This document shows positions 53,141-63,002 of a DNA stretch of 64,000 bases, piece after piece. This DNA comes from Halomonas sp. Y3. Lineage in GTDB: Bacteria; Pseudomonadota; Gammaproteobacteria; Pseudomonadales; Halomonadaceae. The stretch's first letter is position 1, and the number at the start of each line of letters is the position of its first letter. Both the position numbers and the translations under genes were made by a program. The notes below the pieces were generated by a model. It ran no database searches, was not told the origin of the DNA, and was given only the letters and a program-made list of their open reading frames with translations. The DNA lies in assembly GCF_024137965.1 (NCBI RefSeq), contig NZ_CP099975.1:992001-1056000 (forward strand), in the 5' to 3' direction.

Positions 53141-53818
53141 ATGACGACCGCAACACCCCATGAGGTGCCCCTGGAGGCCCTCGCCGAGATCAAGCCAGGC
53201 TACCCCTTTCGCGGGGCGCTCAAGCACGACCCCAAGGGCAGTGCGCGGGTGGTGCAGGTGCGCCACCTGGACCCGGAGCACGGCTTTGGGTCCAGCTGCC
53301 GGGAGGATGCGTTTGACCGGGTCACCCTGGAGGGCAAGCGCAAGCCGGACTACCTGCAGCCCGGTGATCTGCTCTTTATCTCTCGCGGCTCGCGCTTCTT
53401 CGCGGCCGTGGTGCCGGACGAGATTCCTGCCGAGACGGTCTGCACGCCACACTTCTTCCTGATTCGACTGAACGAGGAAGCCAGGAGCAAGGTCTCGTCC
53501 GAATTTCTGGCGTGGCAGATCAATCATCACGACGCCCAGGCCTACCTTGCCCGCTGGGGCCAGGGCTCGGCCCAGCACAGCGTTACCAAACAGCAGCTCA
53601 AGGCGCTGCCCGTGACCCTTCCCGATCTCGCACGGCAGGCGCTGGTGGTGGCCTATCACCGCGCCGCCCGGGAAGAGGCGACGCAGCTGCAGGCGCTCAT
53701 CGAAAACCGGGCTCTGCAGATGCAGGCCCTGGGCAGCGCCGTCCTCGCTCAGGCGCGGGCGCCGCAGTCAGCTTCAAACACCATACCGCATGCTTCGGCC
53801 GTCGCCGGCCACCACTGA
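53141..53818 (+). CDS. hsdS: Half-length type I restriction specificity (HsdS-like) protein
   Basis: Protein of about 226 residues from ATG 53141 (MTTATPHEVPLEAL); other in-frame ATGs lie upstream at 53111 and 53057. It has one target-recognition-like domain (PGYPFRGALKHDP, KPDYLQPGDLLFISRGSRFF, GSAQHSVTKQQLKALPVTLP) and one C-terminal helix, in contrast to two of each in a normal HsdS. Half-subunits can dimerise and recognise symmetric sites. It lies 15 bp before hsdM. A full-size HsdS is encoded at 56321. Confidence 0.78.
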   Translation: MTTATPHEVPLEALAEIKPGYPFRGALKHDPKGSARVVQVRHLDPEHGFGSSCREDAFDRVTLEGKRKPDYLQPGDLLFISRGSRFFAAVVPDEIPAETVCTPHFFLIRLNEEARSKVSSEFLAWQINHHDAQAYLARWGQGSAQHSVTKQQLKALPVTLPDLARQALVVAYHRAAREEATQLQALIENRALQMQALGSAVLAQARAPQSASNTIPHASAVAGHH

Positions 53819-53833
53819 TCAGGGAGGATAGCC

Positions 53834-55366
53834 ATGAGCACTGAACTCAACAGCACTGACGCCATCAAGCAGGACCGTATCAACAAGGCGGTCTGGAACG
53901 CCTGCGATACCTTTCGCGGCACCGTCGACCCAAGCATCTACAAGGACTACGTCCTGACCATGCTGTTCGTGAAGTACCTGTCCGACGTCTGGCAGGATCA
54001 CTACGACCAGTACAAGGCCGAGCACGGTGACTTCCCGGGGCTGATCAATGAGCTGATGCAGAACGAGCGTTTTGTGCTGCCGCCGGACGCCAACTTCTAC
54101 GCCCTGCACGAGGCGCGTCATGAGCCCGGCAACGGCGAGCGCATCGACAAGGCCCTGCATGCCATCGAAGAAGCCAATACCGGCAAGCTGGCCGACGTGT
54201 TCCAGGACATCAGCTTCAACTCCACCAAGCTGGGTGATGAGAAGCAGAAGAACGAGATCCTGAAGTCGCTGCTGGAGGACTTTGCAAAGGACGACCTCAA
54301 TCTGCGCCCGAGCCGGGTGGGCAAGCTCGACATCATCGGCAACGCCTACGAGTTCCTGATCAAGCAGTTTGCCGCTTCGTCCGGCAAGAAGGCCGGCGAG
54401 TTCTATACTCCGCCGGAGGTCTCCGAGCTGATCGCTGAGCTGGTAGCACCAAGGGAGAACGACGAGATCTGCGACCCGGCCTGCGGGTCCGCCTCACTGC
54501 TGCTGAAGTGTGCCAACCAGATCCGCAGCGCCTATGACGGCTCCAAGCGCTTTGCCCTGTATGGCCAGGAGGCCATCGGCAGTACCTGGGCGCTGGCCAA
54601 GATGAATATGTTTCTGCACGGCATCGACAACCACAAGATCGAATGGGGCGATACCCTGCGTAACCCCAAGCTGCTGGACGGTGAGGGCAAGCTGAAGCAC
54701 TTCGACGTGGTGGTGGCCAATCCGCCGTTCTCGCTGGAGAAGTGGGGCCACGAGGGTGCCGGCAGCGACCCCTACGGGCGCTTCCGCCGCGGCGTGCCGC
54801 CCAAGACCAAGGGCGACTACGCCTTCATCCTGCACATGATCGAGACGCTCAAGCCACGCACCGGACGGATGGGGGTGGTGGTCCCCCACGGCGTACTGTT
54901 CCGTGGCTCTAGCGAAGGCAAGATTCGCAAACAGCTGATCGATGAGGGCCTGCTCGACGCGGTGATCGGCCTGCCGGAGAAGCTCTTCTACGGCACCGGC
55001 ATCCCGGCGGCCATCATGGTGTTCCGCAAGGACAGGACCGACGACAAGGTGCTGTTTATCGACGCCAGCCGCGAATTCGTCGCCGGCAAGAACCAGAACC
55101 AGCTCAGCGACGAGAACGTGGCCAAGGTCGTGCGTACCTATCAGCAGCGCGAGGAGGTCGACAAGTACAGCCACCTTGCCACGCTGGAGGAGATTCAGGA
55201 GAACGACTACAACCTCAACATTCCCCGCTACGTCGACACCTTCGAGGAAGAGGAGGAGATCGATCTGATGGCGGTGCGCGCTGAGCGCCACAAGCTGCAG
55301 CAGCGGCTCGAGGAGCTGGACCGCGAGATGGAGGGGTATCTCAAGGAGCTGGGCTATGTGGAATAA
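53834..55366 (+). CDS. hsdM: Type I restriction-modification methyltransferase HsdM
   Basis: N6-adenine DNA methyltransferase of 510 residues. The N-terminal helical domain (TFRGTVDPSIYKDYVLTMLF) is followed by SAM motif I (DPACGSAS, 214-221) and catalytic motif NPPF (296-299). The C-terminal coiled coil (KLQQRLEELDREMEGYLKEL) contacts HsdS. GGGAGGA precedes ATG 53834. Intact. Confidence 0.95.
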   Translation: MSTELNSTDAIKQDRINKAVWNACDTFRGTVDPSIYKDYVLTMLFVKYLSDVWQDHYDQYKAEHGDFPGLINELMQNERFVLPPDANFYALHEARHEPGNGERIDKALHAIEEANTGKLADVFQDISFNSTKLGDEKQKNEILKSLLEDFAKDDLNLRPSRVGKLDIIGNAYEFLIKQFAASSGKKAGEFYTPPEVSELIAELVAPRENDEICDPACGSASLLLKCANQIRSAYDGSKRFALYGQEAIGSTWALAKMNMFLHGIDNHKIEWGDTLRNPKLLDGEGKLKHFDVVVANPPFSLEKWGHEGAGSDPYGRFRRGVPPKTKGDYAFILHMIETLKPRTGRMGVVVPHGVLFRGSSEGKIRKQLIDEGLLDAVIGLPEKLFYGTGIPAAIMVFRKDRTDDKVLFIDASREFVAGKNQNQLSDENVAKVVRTYQQREEVDKYSHLATLEEIQENDYNLNIPRYVDTFEEEEEIDLMAVRAERHKLQQRLEELDREMEGYLKELGYVE

Positions 55367-55442
55367 ACCTTGTCAGGTCATCACCCAGGCCCAAAGCGTG
55401 CACTCTTGGAACGGTTGCGTCATTCGAGGGGCGGCGTCTGCT

Positions 55443-55492
55443 GAATTCGCGACGCACTGCGTCTCGAATTCGGTACGCACTGCGTTCCGAAT
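55443..55492. repeat. Two overlapping hairpins upstream of fic
   Basis: Hairpin 1 is 55443-55471 with 13-base arms (one mismatch) around ACT. Hairpin 2 is 55468-55492 with 11-base arms (one mismatch) around ACT. They share ACGCACTGCGT-like cores and the bases ATTC, so they exclude each other. They lie in the 152-bp gap between hsdM and fic, the only sizeable gap of the operon. Confidence 0.7.
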
Positions 55493-55518
55493 CTGGTTGG
55501 CAGGGCTGGAGGTGCGCT

Positions 55519-56331
55519 GTGTCTGAGCGTTTCGCCCATCTGGACTGGCTGAAGGCGCAGCTGGACCGGCACCGGCCGCTACCGCGCCAGGTGGTGGAGA
55601 ACCTCCACGACTCCCTGGTGCTGCAGTGGACTTATCACAGCAACGCCATCGAGGGAAACACGTTGACCCTCAAGGAAACCAAGGTCGTCCTGGAAGGCAT
55701 CACCGTGGGCGGCAAGACCCTGCGCGAGCACTTCGAGGCGATCAACCACCGGGAAGCGATCCTGATGGTGGAGGACCTGGTCAGCCAGAACGAGCCGCTT
55801 TCAGAGTGGCTGATCAAGTCGCTGCACCAGCTGGTGTTGAAGAACATCGACGACGAGCATGCCGGGGTCTACCGACAGATCAATGTGGTGATCTCGGGGG
55901 CCGACCATCGGCCGTCGGAAGCCCATATCGTGCCCCAGGCCATGAGCGACTTTATCGCCTGGTACCGTGAAGTGGCCGACCAGCTGCACCCGGTCGAGCG
56001 CGCCGCCCGCGTGCAAGGCGAGTTTATGAAGATCCACCCCTTCGTGGACGGCAACGGCCGCACTTCGCGGCTGCTGATGAATCTGGAGCTGATGAAGGCC
56101 GGCTTCCCGGCGGCGCTGATCCAGATTGAACAGCGCTTGGCTTACTACGAAGCCCTGGATACGGCCCACTGCAGCGACGACTACGGCCCGTTTATCGAGC
56201 TGCTAAGCGATAGCGTGGAGCTTAGCTTCGAGCCCTACTGGTGGGCGTTGGGAATCGAGAAAGAAATGGAGCAGGCGCTGCAGCCGAAGTCCCTGCAGGC
56301 ACAGAACAAGGAGGTTGGAGATGATTCCTGA
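55519..56331 (+). CDS. Fic-family protein (predicted AMP transferase)
   Basis: Protein of 270 residues. The Fic core is HPFVDGNGRTSR (173-184) with the catalytic His and phosphate-binding loop. The N-terminal inhibitory helix is S41-x3-E45-G-N (SNAIEGN), the self-inhibited class II arrangement. It would attach AMP or a related group to a protein; the target is unknown. It starts with GTG 55519 after GGAGGTG. The stop overlaps the hsdS start, so it is translated with the restriction genes and may regulate them or guard the cell. Confidence 0.92.
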   Translation: MSERFAHLDWLKAQLDRHRPLPRQVVENLHDSLVLQWTYHSNAIEGNTLTLKETKVVLEGITVGGKTLREHFEAINHREAILMVEDLVSQNEPLSEWLIKSLHQLVLKNIDDEHAGVYRQINVVISGADHRPSEAHIVPQAMSDFIAWYREVADQLHPVERAARVQGEFMKIHPFVDGNGRTSRLLMNLELMKAGFPAALIQIEQRLAYYEALDTAHCSDDYGPFIELLSDSVELSFEPYWWALGIEKEMEQALQPKSLQAQNKEVGDDS

Positions 56332-57571
56332 GGGGTGGAGCCGCAAGAACCTCAAGGACGTTATTGAGGGCGGAGTTAAAAATGGTTATTCACCACTTCC
56401 AGCGCATAATGAGACTGGATTGTGGGTGCTGGGGCTGGGGGCTCTTCAGGAAGGTGAGATTAAGCTGAGCGAAGTAAAGCCCGCGCCAGATGATAATAAA
56501 GTCAAGGCGAGTTTTCTTGAGTCTGGAGATTTTTTGGTAAGTCGATCTAACACGCCAGAGAAGGTTGGGCGTGTTGCAGTATTCAGAGGTGAGTCAGAAA
56601 GGTACTCGTATCCTGATCTCATGATGCGCTTCAGGATAAATGAAAGGGAGGCTAGCCCCAGGTTTATGGAGCAGCTTCTGAAAAGCCCCAGCGTGAGAGG
56701 ATATTTCCGTTCATCTTCGGCTGGTAGTAGTGGGTCGATGGTGAAGATCAATAAATCAGTAGTGGAGAAGACGCCGCTTCTCTTGCCACCAATGTATGAA
56801 CAAGAAAAAATTGCACGAGTTCTCTCCGCATGGGACGCGGCGATCACTATTTCTGAGCGCCTGGTCGAAACTGGCCAGCAGCAGAAGCTTGCCCTGATGC
56901 AAAATCTGCTTACCGGCAAGCGGCGGCTGCCAGGCTTTGTGGAAGAGTGGCAGTTGGTGAAAATGGGAGATATTGCCAAGCGTGTTTCAGAAAAAAATAA
57001 TGGTCAAAGTAATAATGTGGTGACCATTTCCGGTAAGCGCGGGCTTATCAGGCAAACGGATTTTTTCAACAAGTCAGTTGCCTCTGAAACTTTAGATGGG
57101 TATACCATACTGAGGAAGGGGCAGTTTGCTTATAACAAGAGTTATTCAGATGGCTATCCCATGGGAGCCATCAAGCGCCTGAATCTTTATGATGATGCCG
57201 TCGTGACCAGCCTGTATATCTGCTTTGAGGTGCAAGCTGCTGACGCTTGTGAAGAGTTTATGGAACACTATTTTGAGTCGGGGGTGCTGAACCGGGGATT
57301 GAAAAAGGTGGCTGCTGAAGGCGGACGTGCTCATGGTTTGCTGAATGTTAAGCCTTCTGATTTTTTCGACCTCAGGCTGTCGCTTCCTCCCAAAGAGGAA
57401 CAAAAGGCCATTGCCAAAGTGCTCTCTCACGCAGATGCAAAAATCAAAGCCCAGCAGCGCCGCCTCGACTGCCTTCGCCAGGAGAAAAAAGCCCTGATGC
57501 AGCAGTTGCTCACCGGCAAGCGCCGGGTCAAGGTGGAGGCGACCGCTCCCACCGAGGAGGCCGCATGCTGA
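56321..57571 (+). CDS. hsdS: Type I restriction specificity subunit HsdS (full length)
   Basis: Protein of about 416 residues with two target-recognition domains (about 5-150 and 210-355) and two conserved helices. The first spacer reads EKIARVLSAWDAAITISERL and then LMQNLLTGKRRLPGF. The second reads EQKAIAKVLSHADAKIKAQQ and LMQQLLTGKRR. ATG 56321 is chosen since AAGGAGG is six bases upstream; it overlaps fic by 11 bp. The TRDs are AT-rich, as is common for swapped recognition domains. Confidence 0.93.
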   Translation: MIPEGWSRKNLKDVIEGGVKNGYSPLPAHNETGLWVLGLGALQEGEIKLSEVKPAPDDNKVKASFLESGDFLVSRSNTPEKVGRVAVFRGESERYSYPDLMMRFRINEREASPRFMEQLLKSPSVRGYFRSSSAGSSGSMVKINKSVVEKTPLLLPPMYEQEKIARVLSAWDAAITISERLVETGQQQKLALMQNLLTGKRRLPGFVEEWQLVKMGDIAKRVSEKNNGQSNNVVTISGKRGLIRQTDFFNKSVASETLDGYTILRKGQFAYNKSYSDGYPMGAIKRLNLYDDAVVTSLYICFEVQAADACEEFMEHYFESGVLNRGLKKVAAEGGRAHGLLNVKPSDFFDLRLSLPPKEEQKAIAKVLSHADAKIKAQQRRLDCLRQEKKALMQQLLTGKRRVKVEATAPTEEAAC

Positions 57572-58845
57572 CGCGCATCCTGATCGACCACTTCAAGAGC
57601 TACCGCCGGCAGTCGCTGCCGCTGGCACCGCTGACGCTGCTGATCGGGGCGAACGCCTCGGGCAAGAGCAACGCCATCGAGGCGTTCCGATTCCTCTGCT
57701 GGCTGGGGCAGGGGCAGAAGCTTTCGGTGCTCAAGCATCGGGTGGACGACTCCGAGGAGATCCTGCGCGGTCAGGTGCGCGACCTGGGCTATCTCGGTGC
57801 CGATACCTTTGGGCTGGGCTGTCGTCGGGACGATAGCGACTGGCACCAGTTCGACATCGCGATCGCTCGGCGCGACGGCGAGCTGCATATCACCCAGGAA
57901 ACCATCAGCTCCCCCAGCGAGGCTTTTCCTCTCTACCAGGTGGAGCAGGTATCCCAGGGGCTCAGCACCGATATTCGCGTGGCCTACAACAACTTCGCCC
58001 GGGGCGGGCGCAAGCCACAGCTGACCTGCACCGACCAGATCGCCGTGATGTGCCAGCTCGCCAGCTCGGCGATGTTTCAGGAGGGGCATGACAAGGCGCG
58101 CCATGTGATCCCGGCCACTACCCAGGCGTTTCAGGACCAGCTGGTGGCCACGCTGTTTCTCGACCCGGTGCCCGCGCTGATGCGTGACGATAGCCACCCG
58201 GATCGCACGTTGCGCGGTGACGGTGCCAATCTCTCGGGGGTTCTCTATCAGCTCTGGCAGACCGAGGAGAACAGGCCGCGGATTCTCGATTTCATCAAGA
58301 GTCTGCCCGAGCAGAACGTGACCGATGTGCGCTTTTTCGAAGACCGCAAGGGGCGCGTGGCGCTCTCCCTGGCCGAGAGCTTCGGCCATCAGGAGCGGGA
58401 GTGGTCGGTAGAGTTGCTCTCCGATGGCACCCTGCGGGTGCTGGCCATCGCCGCCGCGATGCTCTCCGCCCCGGAGGGGGCCGCCGTGGTCATCGAGGAG
58501 GTCGATAACGGCATCCACCCCTCGCGGGCCTTTCAACTGATGGAGACCATGCGGCGGCTGGCGGAGCAGCGCCACCTGCGCCTGCTGCTCTCCACCCACA
58601 ATCCGGCGCTGATGGATGCACTGCCTGACGCTTCGCTTGGCGACGTGGTGTTCTGCTACCGCGACCCGGAAGAGGGCGACAGCCGTTTGGTGCGGCTGGC
58701 CGACCTGGACGACTACCCCGGCCTGGTGGCCCAGGGGCCGCTGGGTGAGCTCGTGACCCGCGGCGTGGTCGATCGCTTCGTGAAATCTCCGGTATCGCCC
58801 GAGCAGAAGAAGGCCAAGGCACTGGACTGGCTGACGCAAGCATAA
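57565..58845 (+). CDS. AAA/SMC-like ATPase linked to the restriction system
   Basis: ATPase of 426 residues of the RecF/OLD-like AAA_21 group. Walker A is GANASGKS (28-35), a signature-like LLSDGTLRVLAIAAAML follows, Walker B is VVIEEVDNGIHPS, and the switch is STHNP. No TOPRIM domain is seen at the end, so it is not a full OLD nuclease. It overlaps hsdS by 7 bp. Restriction-linked ATPases of this kind are known from type I loci; the role is unclear. Confidence 0.88.
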   Translation: MLTRILIDHFKSYRRQSLPLAPLTLLIGANASGKSNAIEAFRFLCWLGQGQKLSVLKHRVDDSEEILRGQVRDLGYLGADTFGLGCRRDDSDWHQFDIAIARRDGELHITQETISSPSEAFPLYQVEQVSQGLSTDIRVAYNNFARGGRKPQLTCTDQIAVMCQLASSAMFQEGHDKARHVIPATTQAFQDQLVATLFLDPVPALMRDDSHPDRTLRGDGANLSGVLYQLWQTEENRPRILDFIKSLPEQNVTDVRFFEDRKGRVALSLAESFGHQEREWSVELLSDGTLRVLAIAAAMLSAPEGAAVVIEEVDNGIHPSRAFQLMETMRRLAEQRHLRLLLSTHNPALMDALPDASLGDVVFCYRDPEEGDSRLVRLADLDDYPGLVAQGPLGELVTRGVVDRFVKSPVSPEQKKAKALDWLTQA

Positions 58846-58856
58846 GGATATGAATC

Positions 58857-61800
58857 GTGACACCTCAGCACCTTCCCAACACCACCGAGCTCTACGCCTC
58901 GCATATTCCCGCGCTGGCCACGCTGATCAATGCCGGCTGGAGCTACCTGCCGCCCGCCCAGGTTGGCGAGCTCCGGCGCTCCAACCGAGAGGTGGTGCTC
59001 AAGCCGCTGCTGGAGGCGTACCTTCGGCAACACCGCTTCGAGTACCGCGGCGAGCGCTACCCGCTCTCCGCGGATGGCATTCAGCAGGTGGTCAACGGGG
59101 TGCTGTCGCTGGGTCTGGGCGAGGGGCTGATGGTGGCCAACCAGCGCCTTCACGAGCGCCTGACCCTGGGGGTGACCATCACCGAGTTCATGCCCAACGG
59201 CCAGAAGCATGCGGTCACGGTGCCGCTGGTGAACTGGCAGGACGTCGAGGCCAACGACTTCCAGATAACCGAGGAGTTCGAGGTGCTCTCGGCACACGGC
59301 ACCCATACGCGCCGCCCCGACCTGGTGGGCTTTCTCAACGGCATTCCGGTGGTGGTGATCGAGGCCAAGCAGGCGGCCTCCGGCAACCCCAACAAGTCGA
59401 TGATCGACGAGGGGGTCAGCCAGACCCTGCGCAACCAGAAGGTCGACGAGATTCCCCTGCTGTTCGCCTACAGCCAGCTGGTGATGGCGATCAGCCTGAC
59501 CGATGGGCGCTACGCCACCACTGGCACCCCGGCCAAGTTCTGGATGCGCTGGGTAGAGGAGCAGATCCCGGAGGTGACGTTCGAACGCCTCAAGAATCAG
59601 CCGCTATCGGAAACCACTCGTCAGGCGCTGTTCGACGACAAGCCCCCCGGCGTGTGCACGCACTTCGAGGCGCTATGGAGCAAGCCGGTGCTCCCCACCG
59701 AGCAGGACCGAATGCTGATCAGCCTGCTGCGCCCCGACAGGCTGCTGAAGGTCATTCGCTTCTATCTGCTGTTCAGCAAGGGCAAGAAGATCGTCGCTCG
59801 CTATCCGCAGTTCTTCGCCATCGAGGCGCTGATCGAGCAGATCACCCAGTTCTCTCCGGACGGCAGCCGCCAAGGCGGGGTGGTGTGGCACACCACCGGA
59901 TCGGGGAAGTCGTTCACCATGGTGTTTCTCAGCCAGGCGCTGATCCTGCATCAGGCGCTCAAGGCGTGCCGGGTGCTGGTGGTCACCGACCGGGTCGACC
60001 TGGAGAAACAGCTCTCCAATACCTTCGCCGAGGGCGGCGCTCTGGGCCTGCAGAGCGTAGGGGGCGGGCAGATCGCCAACCGAGCGCGGGCCAGCAGCGG
60101 GCGCGAGCTGGCCCGGGAGATCGGCCAGGGCAATCAGCGCGTGCTGTTCACCCTGATCGACAAGTTCCGCTCGGCGGTGAAGCACCCGGAGTGCTACAAC
60201 CCCAGCGAGAACTTCCTGGTGCTGGTGGATGAAGGGCACCGCAGCCACGGCGGCGAGAACCATGTGCGCATGCGCAACGCCCTGCCGCGGGCCTCGTTCA
60301 TCGCCTTCACCGGCACGCCGCTGATCAAGCGCGACAAGACCACCACGGCGGAGCGCTTCGGCCCCATCGTGCACGCCTACACCATGCGCAAGGCGGTGGA
60401 TGACGGCACCGTCACGCCGCTGCTCTACGAGGAGCGCCGCCCCGAGCTGGATATCAACGAGGCTTCCATCGATGCCTGGTTTGACAAGATCACCCTGGGG
60501 CTCTCCGACGAGCAGAAGGCGGACCTCAAGAAAAAGTACGCCAAGCGGGGTGCCATCTACGGCGCGAAGCGACGTATCCAGCTGATTGCCTGGGACATCT
60601 CGCTGCATTTCGAGCGGCATATCAAGCAGTACCGAAACGGCCTCAAGGCCCAGCTGGCCTGCGACAGCAAGCACTCGGCGATTCGCTACAAGCAGGAGTT
60701 GGATGAGATCGGCAAGGTGACCTCCCGGGTCGTTATCTCCTCGCCGGATACTCGTGAGGGGCACGAGAGTATCGATGAGGCCACGCTGCCCGAGGTGCAG
60801 CAGTGGTGGAAGGCCAACGTCCCCGGCGATGCCGAGGCCTATGAGCGCAAGGCCATCGAGGACTTCGGTGCCGATGGCGAGCCCGACCTGCTGATCGTGG
60901 TCGACAAGCTGCTGACCGGCTTCGACGAGCCCCGCAATGCGGTGCTCTACATCGACAAGCCGCTCAAGGGGCACAACCTGATCCAGGCCATCGCCCGGGT
61001 GAACCGGCTGCACGAGGAGAAGCCCTTCGGGCTGCTGGTCGACTACCGTGGCATTCTCAAGGAGCTGGATACCGCCATTCAGGACTACCAGGACCTGGAA
61101 GAGCAGACCCAGGGCGGCTACGACATCGAGGATATCGAGGGCCTCTACCATAACGTCGACACCGAATATAAGCGCCTGCCCGGTCTGCACGAGCGGCTGT
61201 GGCGCTTTTTCGCCGAGGTCGAGAACACCGCCGATCAGGAGGCGTTCCGGCGCGTGCTGATGCCCCACTACGAGCAGGACGAGGACGGGCATGACGTCGA
61301 CGTGCGCCAGGCGCTACGCGAGGACTTCTACGCGGCGCTGACCGAGTTCGGCATGTGCCTGAAGCTCGCCCTGTCGTCGCAGAGCTTCTTCCAGGACAAG
61401 TCGTTTTCCGAGGCCACCGTCAGCGCCTACAAGCGCGACCTGCGCTGGTTCGTCAAGCTGCGCCAGATCGCTCGCCAGGACGCCCAGGAGACGGTCGACT
61501 ACTCCACCTACGAGAAGCAGATCCGCAAGCTGGTGGACAGCGACGTGACTGGCCTTGAAGTGCGCAGCGGCCCTGGCCTCTATGCCGTCGAGCAGCTGGG
61601 CCAGCAGCCGGAGGAGGAGTGGAGCGACGAGAAGGCCCGCAACGAGGCCGACCGGATCCGCACCCGCACCAAGAAGACTATCGAGCAGGAGCTTGGGGAT
61701 GACCCCTACGCCCAGAAGGTATTCTCCGAGCTGCTGCGCCAGGCGATCCAGGAAGCCGATGCGCTCTTCGATTTCCCGGGCAAGCAGTATGCCCTGCTCA

Positions 61801-62150
61801 AGGAGGTCGAGGAGCAGGTGCGCGAGCGCAATCTGCCGAGCATTCCCACCGCTCTCAAGGACAACGCCCATGCGCGGGCCTACTACGGCGTGTTCCGACT
61901 GCAGCTGGGCGATACCGCTTTCGAGACCATGCCGGAGGAGGAGCATCAGGCGCTGGTAGACGAAGCGCTGGCTATCGATGCCCTGGTTGACCAGCAGGTG
62001 GCAGAAAACACCCTGAACCCTCAGGGCATCGAGGCCGGTATTCGCAAGTCCTTGCTGCCGACCCTGTTCAAGCGCTTCGGCCTGGAGCAGGCCAAGGCGA
62101 TCATCGATGACGTGATCCATATCGTGCGGGTAGGGCGGCAGCGCGGATGA
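58857..62150 (+). CDS. hsdR: Type I restriction endonuclease subunit HsdR
   Basis: Restriction and DNA translocation subunit of 1097 residues. The PD-(D/E)xK nuclease is D154 (RRPDLVGF), E169-x-K171 (VVVIEAKQ). The SF2 motor has Walker A TTGSGKS (346-352), DEGH in VLVDEGHRSHGG, FTGTP and motif VI (QAIARVNRLH). A C-terminal helical region for complex assembly follows. Start GTG 58857, preceded by AAGGAT. Intact. Confidence 0.95.
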   Translation: MTPQHLPNTTELYASHIPALATLINAGWSYLPPAQVGELRRSNREVVLKPLLEAYLRQHRFEYRGERYPLSADGIQQVVNGVLSLGLGEGLMVANQRLHERLTLGVTITEFMPNGQKHAVTVPLVNWQDVEANDFQITEEFEVLSAHGTHTRRPDLVGFLNGIPVVVIEAKQAASGNPNKSMIDEGVSQTLRNQKVDEIPLLFAYSQLVMAISLTDGRYATTGTPAKFWMRWVEEQIPEVTFERLKNQPLSETTRQALFDDKPPGVCTHFEALWSKPVLPTEQDRMLISLLRPDRLLKVIRFYLLFSKGKKIVARYPQFFAIEALIEQITQFSPDGSRQGGVVWHTTGSGKSFTMVFLSQALILHQALKACRVLVVTDRVDLEKQLSNTFAEGGALGLQSVGGGQIANRARASSGRELAREIGQGNQRVLFTLIDKFRSAVKHPECYNPSENFLVLVDEGHRSHGGENHVRMRNALPRASFIAFTGTPLIKRDKTTTAERFGPIVHAYTMRKAVDDGTVTPLLYEERRPELDINEASIDAWFDKITLGLSDEQKADLKKKYAKRGAIYGAKRRIQLIAWDISLHFERHIKQYRNGLKAQLACDSKHSAIRYKQELDEIGKVTSRVVISSPDTREGHESIDEATLPEVQQWWKANVPGDAEAYERKAIEDFGADGEPDLLIVVDKLLTGFDEPRNAVLYIDKPLKGHNLIQAIARVNRLHEEKPFGLLVDYRGILKELDTAIQDYQDLEEQTQGGYDIEDIEGLYHNVDTEYKRLPGLHERLWRFFAEVENTADQEAFRRVLMPHYEQDEDGHDVDVRQALREDFYAALTEFGMCLKLALSSQSFFQDKSFSEATVSAYKRDLRWFVKLRQIARQDAQETVDYSTYEKQIRKLVDSDVTGLEVRSGPGLYAVEQLGQQPEEEWSDEKARNEADRIRTRTKKTIEQELGDDPYAQKVFSELLRQAIQEADALFDFPGKQYALLKEVEEQVRERNLPSIPTALKDNAHARAYYGVFRLQLGDTAFETMPEEEHQALVDEALAIDALVDQQVAENTLNPQGIEAGIRKSLLPTLFKRFGLEQAKAIIDDVIHIVRVGRQRG

Positions 62151-62923
62151 GCGAGATCCACCATGCAAACGGCCATGAGCAGGCGCCGGCGCAGCACGCC
62201 GTGCGCTATGGAGCGCGGTCGCTACCTTTTTACTGGACCCAGCTGGATACCGCGGCAACGCCTAGGCCCCGCAAGGCGGTGATTCACGTGCACCCCAACG
62301 GCGAGGTCGAGGTGCAGACGCCCAGCGGTACCTCGCTTGCCGAGGCCAAGAGAGCCCTGCTCAAGCGTGCCCGCTGGGTGGTAGAGCACCTGGATGCCAT
62401 TCATGAGCGTCAGCGTCACGTGCTGCCGCGCGACTATGTCAGCGGCGAGACGCTCTTCTATCTGGGCCGTCGCTATGTACTCAAGTGCGTGCCCAGCGAG
62501 GAGGAGCGCCACGTCAAGCTGCTGCGCGGCCAGGTCCGCGTGACGGGCACAGACCTGGCCCGGGAGAGGGTCAGGAGTGAGCTGCGTGCCTGGTACCGGC
62601 AGCGTGCCAATGACGTCTTCCAGCGGCGTCTGAATCACGTCGCAGAGCGGCTACGCTGGCTGCAGGAGCGACCCGAGTGGCGGCTGCTGGAGATGAAGAC
62701 CCAGTGGGGCAGCTGCTCCCCTACTGGCAGCATCCTGCTCAATCCGCACTTGGTGAAGGCACCCACCGAGTGCATCGACTACGTCATCCTCCATGAGCTC
62801 TGTCACCTGGAAGAGCACAACCACAGCCAGCGCTTCTACGACCTTCTCGGCTACGCCATGCCGCGCTGGGAGGCCGTGAAGCACCGGCTGGATGGGATGT
62901 CGGAGCTGCTGTTGAATGAGTGA
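62147..62923 (+). CDS. YgjP/SprT-like zinc metallopeptidase
   Basis: Protein of 258 residues of the DUF45/M48-like group. The zinc site is HELCH in YVILHELCHLEEHNHSQRF with the third ligand in HNHSQRF. WGSCSPTGSILLNPHLV is the conserved block before it. Its ATG overlaps the hsdR stop (ATGA). Such peptidases frequently accompany type I systems; their substrate is not established. Intact. Confidence 0.9.
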   Translation: MSEIHHANGHEQAPAQHAVRYGARSLPFYWTQLDTAATPRPRKAVIHVHPNGEVEVQTPSGTSLAEAKRALLKRARWVVEHLDAIHERQRHVLPRDYVSGETLFYLGRRYVLKCVPSEEERHVKLLRGQVRVTGTDLARERVRSELRAWYRQRANDVFQRRLNHVAERLRWLQERPEWRLLEMKTQWGSCSPTGSILLNPHLVKAPTECIDYVILHELCHLEEHNHSQRFYDLLGYAMPRWEAVKHRLDGMSELLLNE

Positions 62924-63002
62924 GGGGCAAAGACTGCCCCTTGCCGGCTCTCTAACCTGGAAACGAGGCCTTGCCATGATGCAGCCGTCACCAGATAATG
63001 TT

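Noticed and set aside
57427..58863. 478-codon minus-strand frame
   Set aside because: Antisense to the AAA ATPase, which has Walker motifs.
59673..61292. 539-codon minus-strand frame
   Set aside because: Antisense to hsdR; Leu/Val/Gly-rich with no domain.
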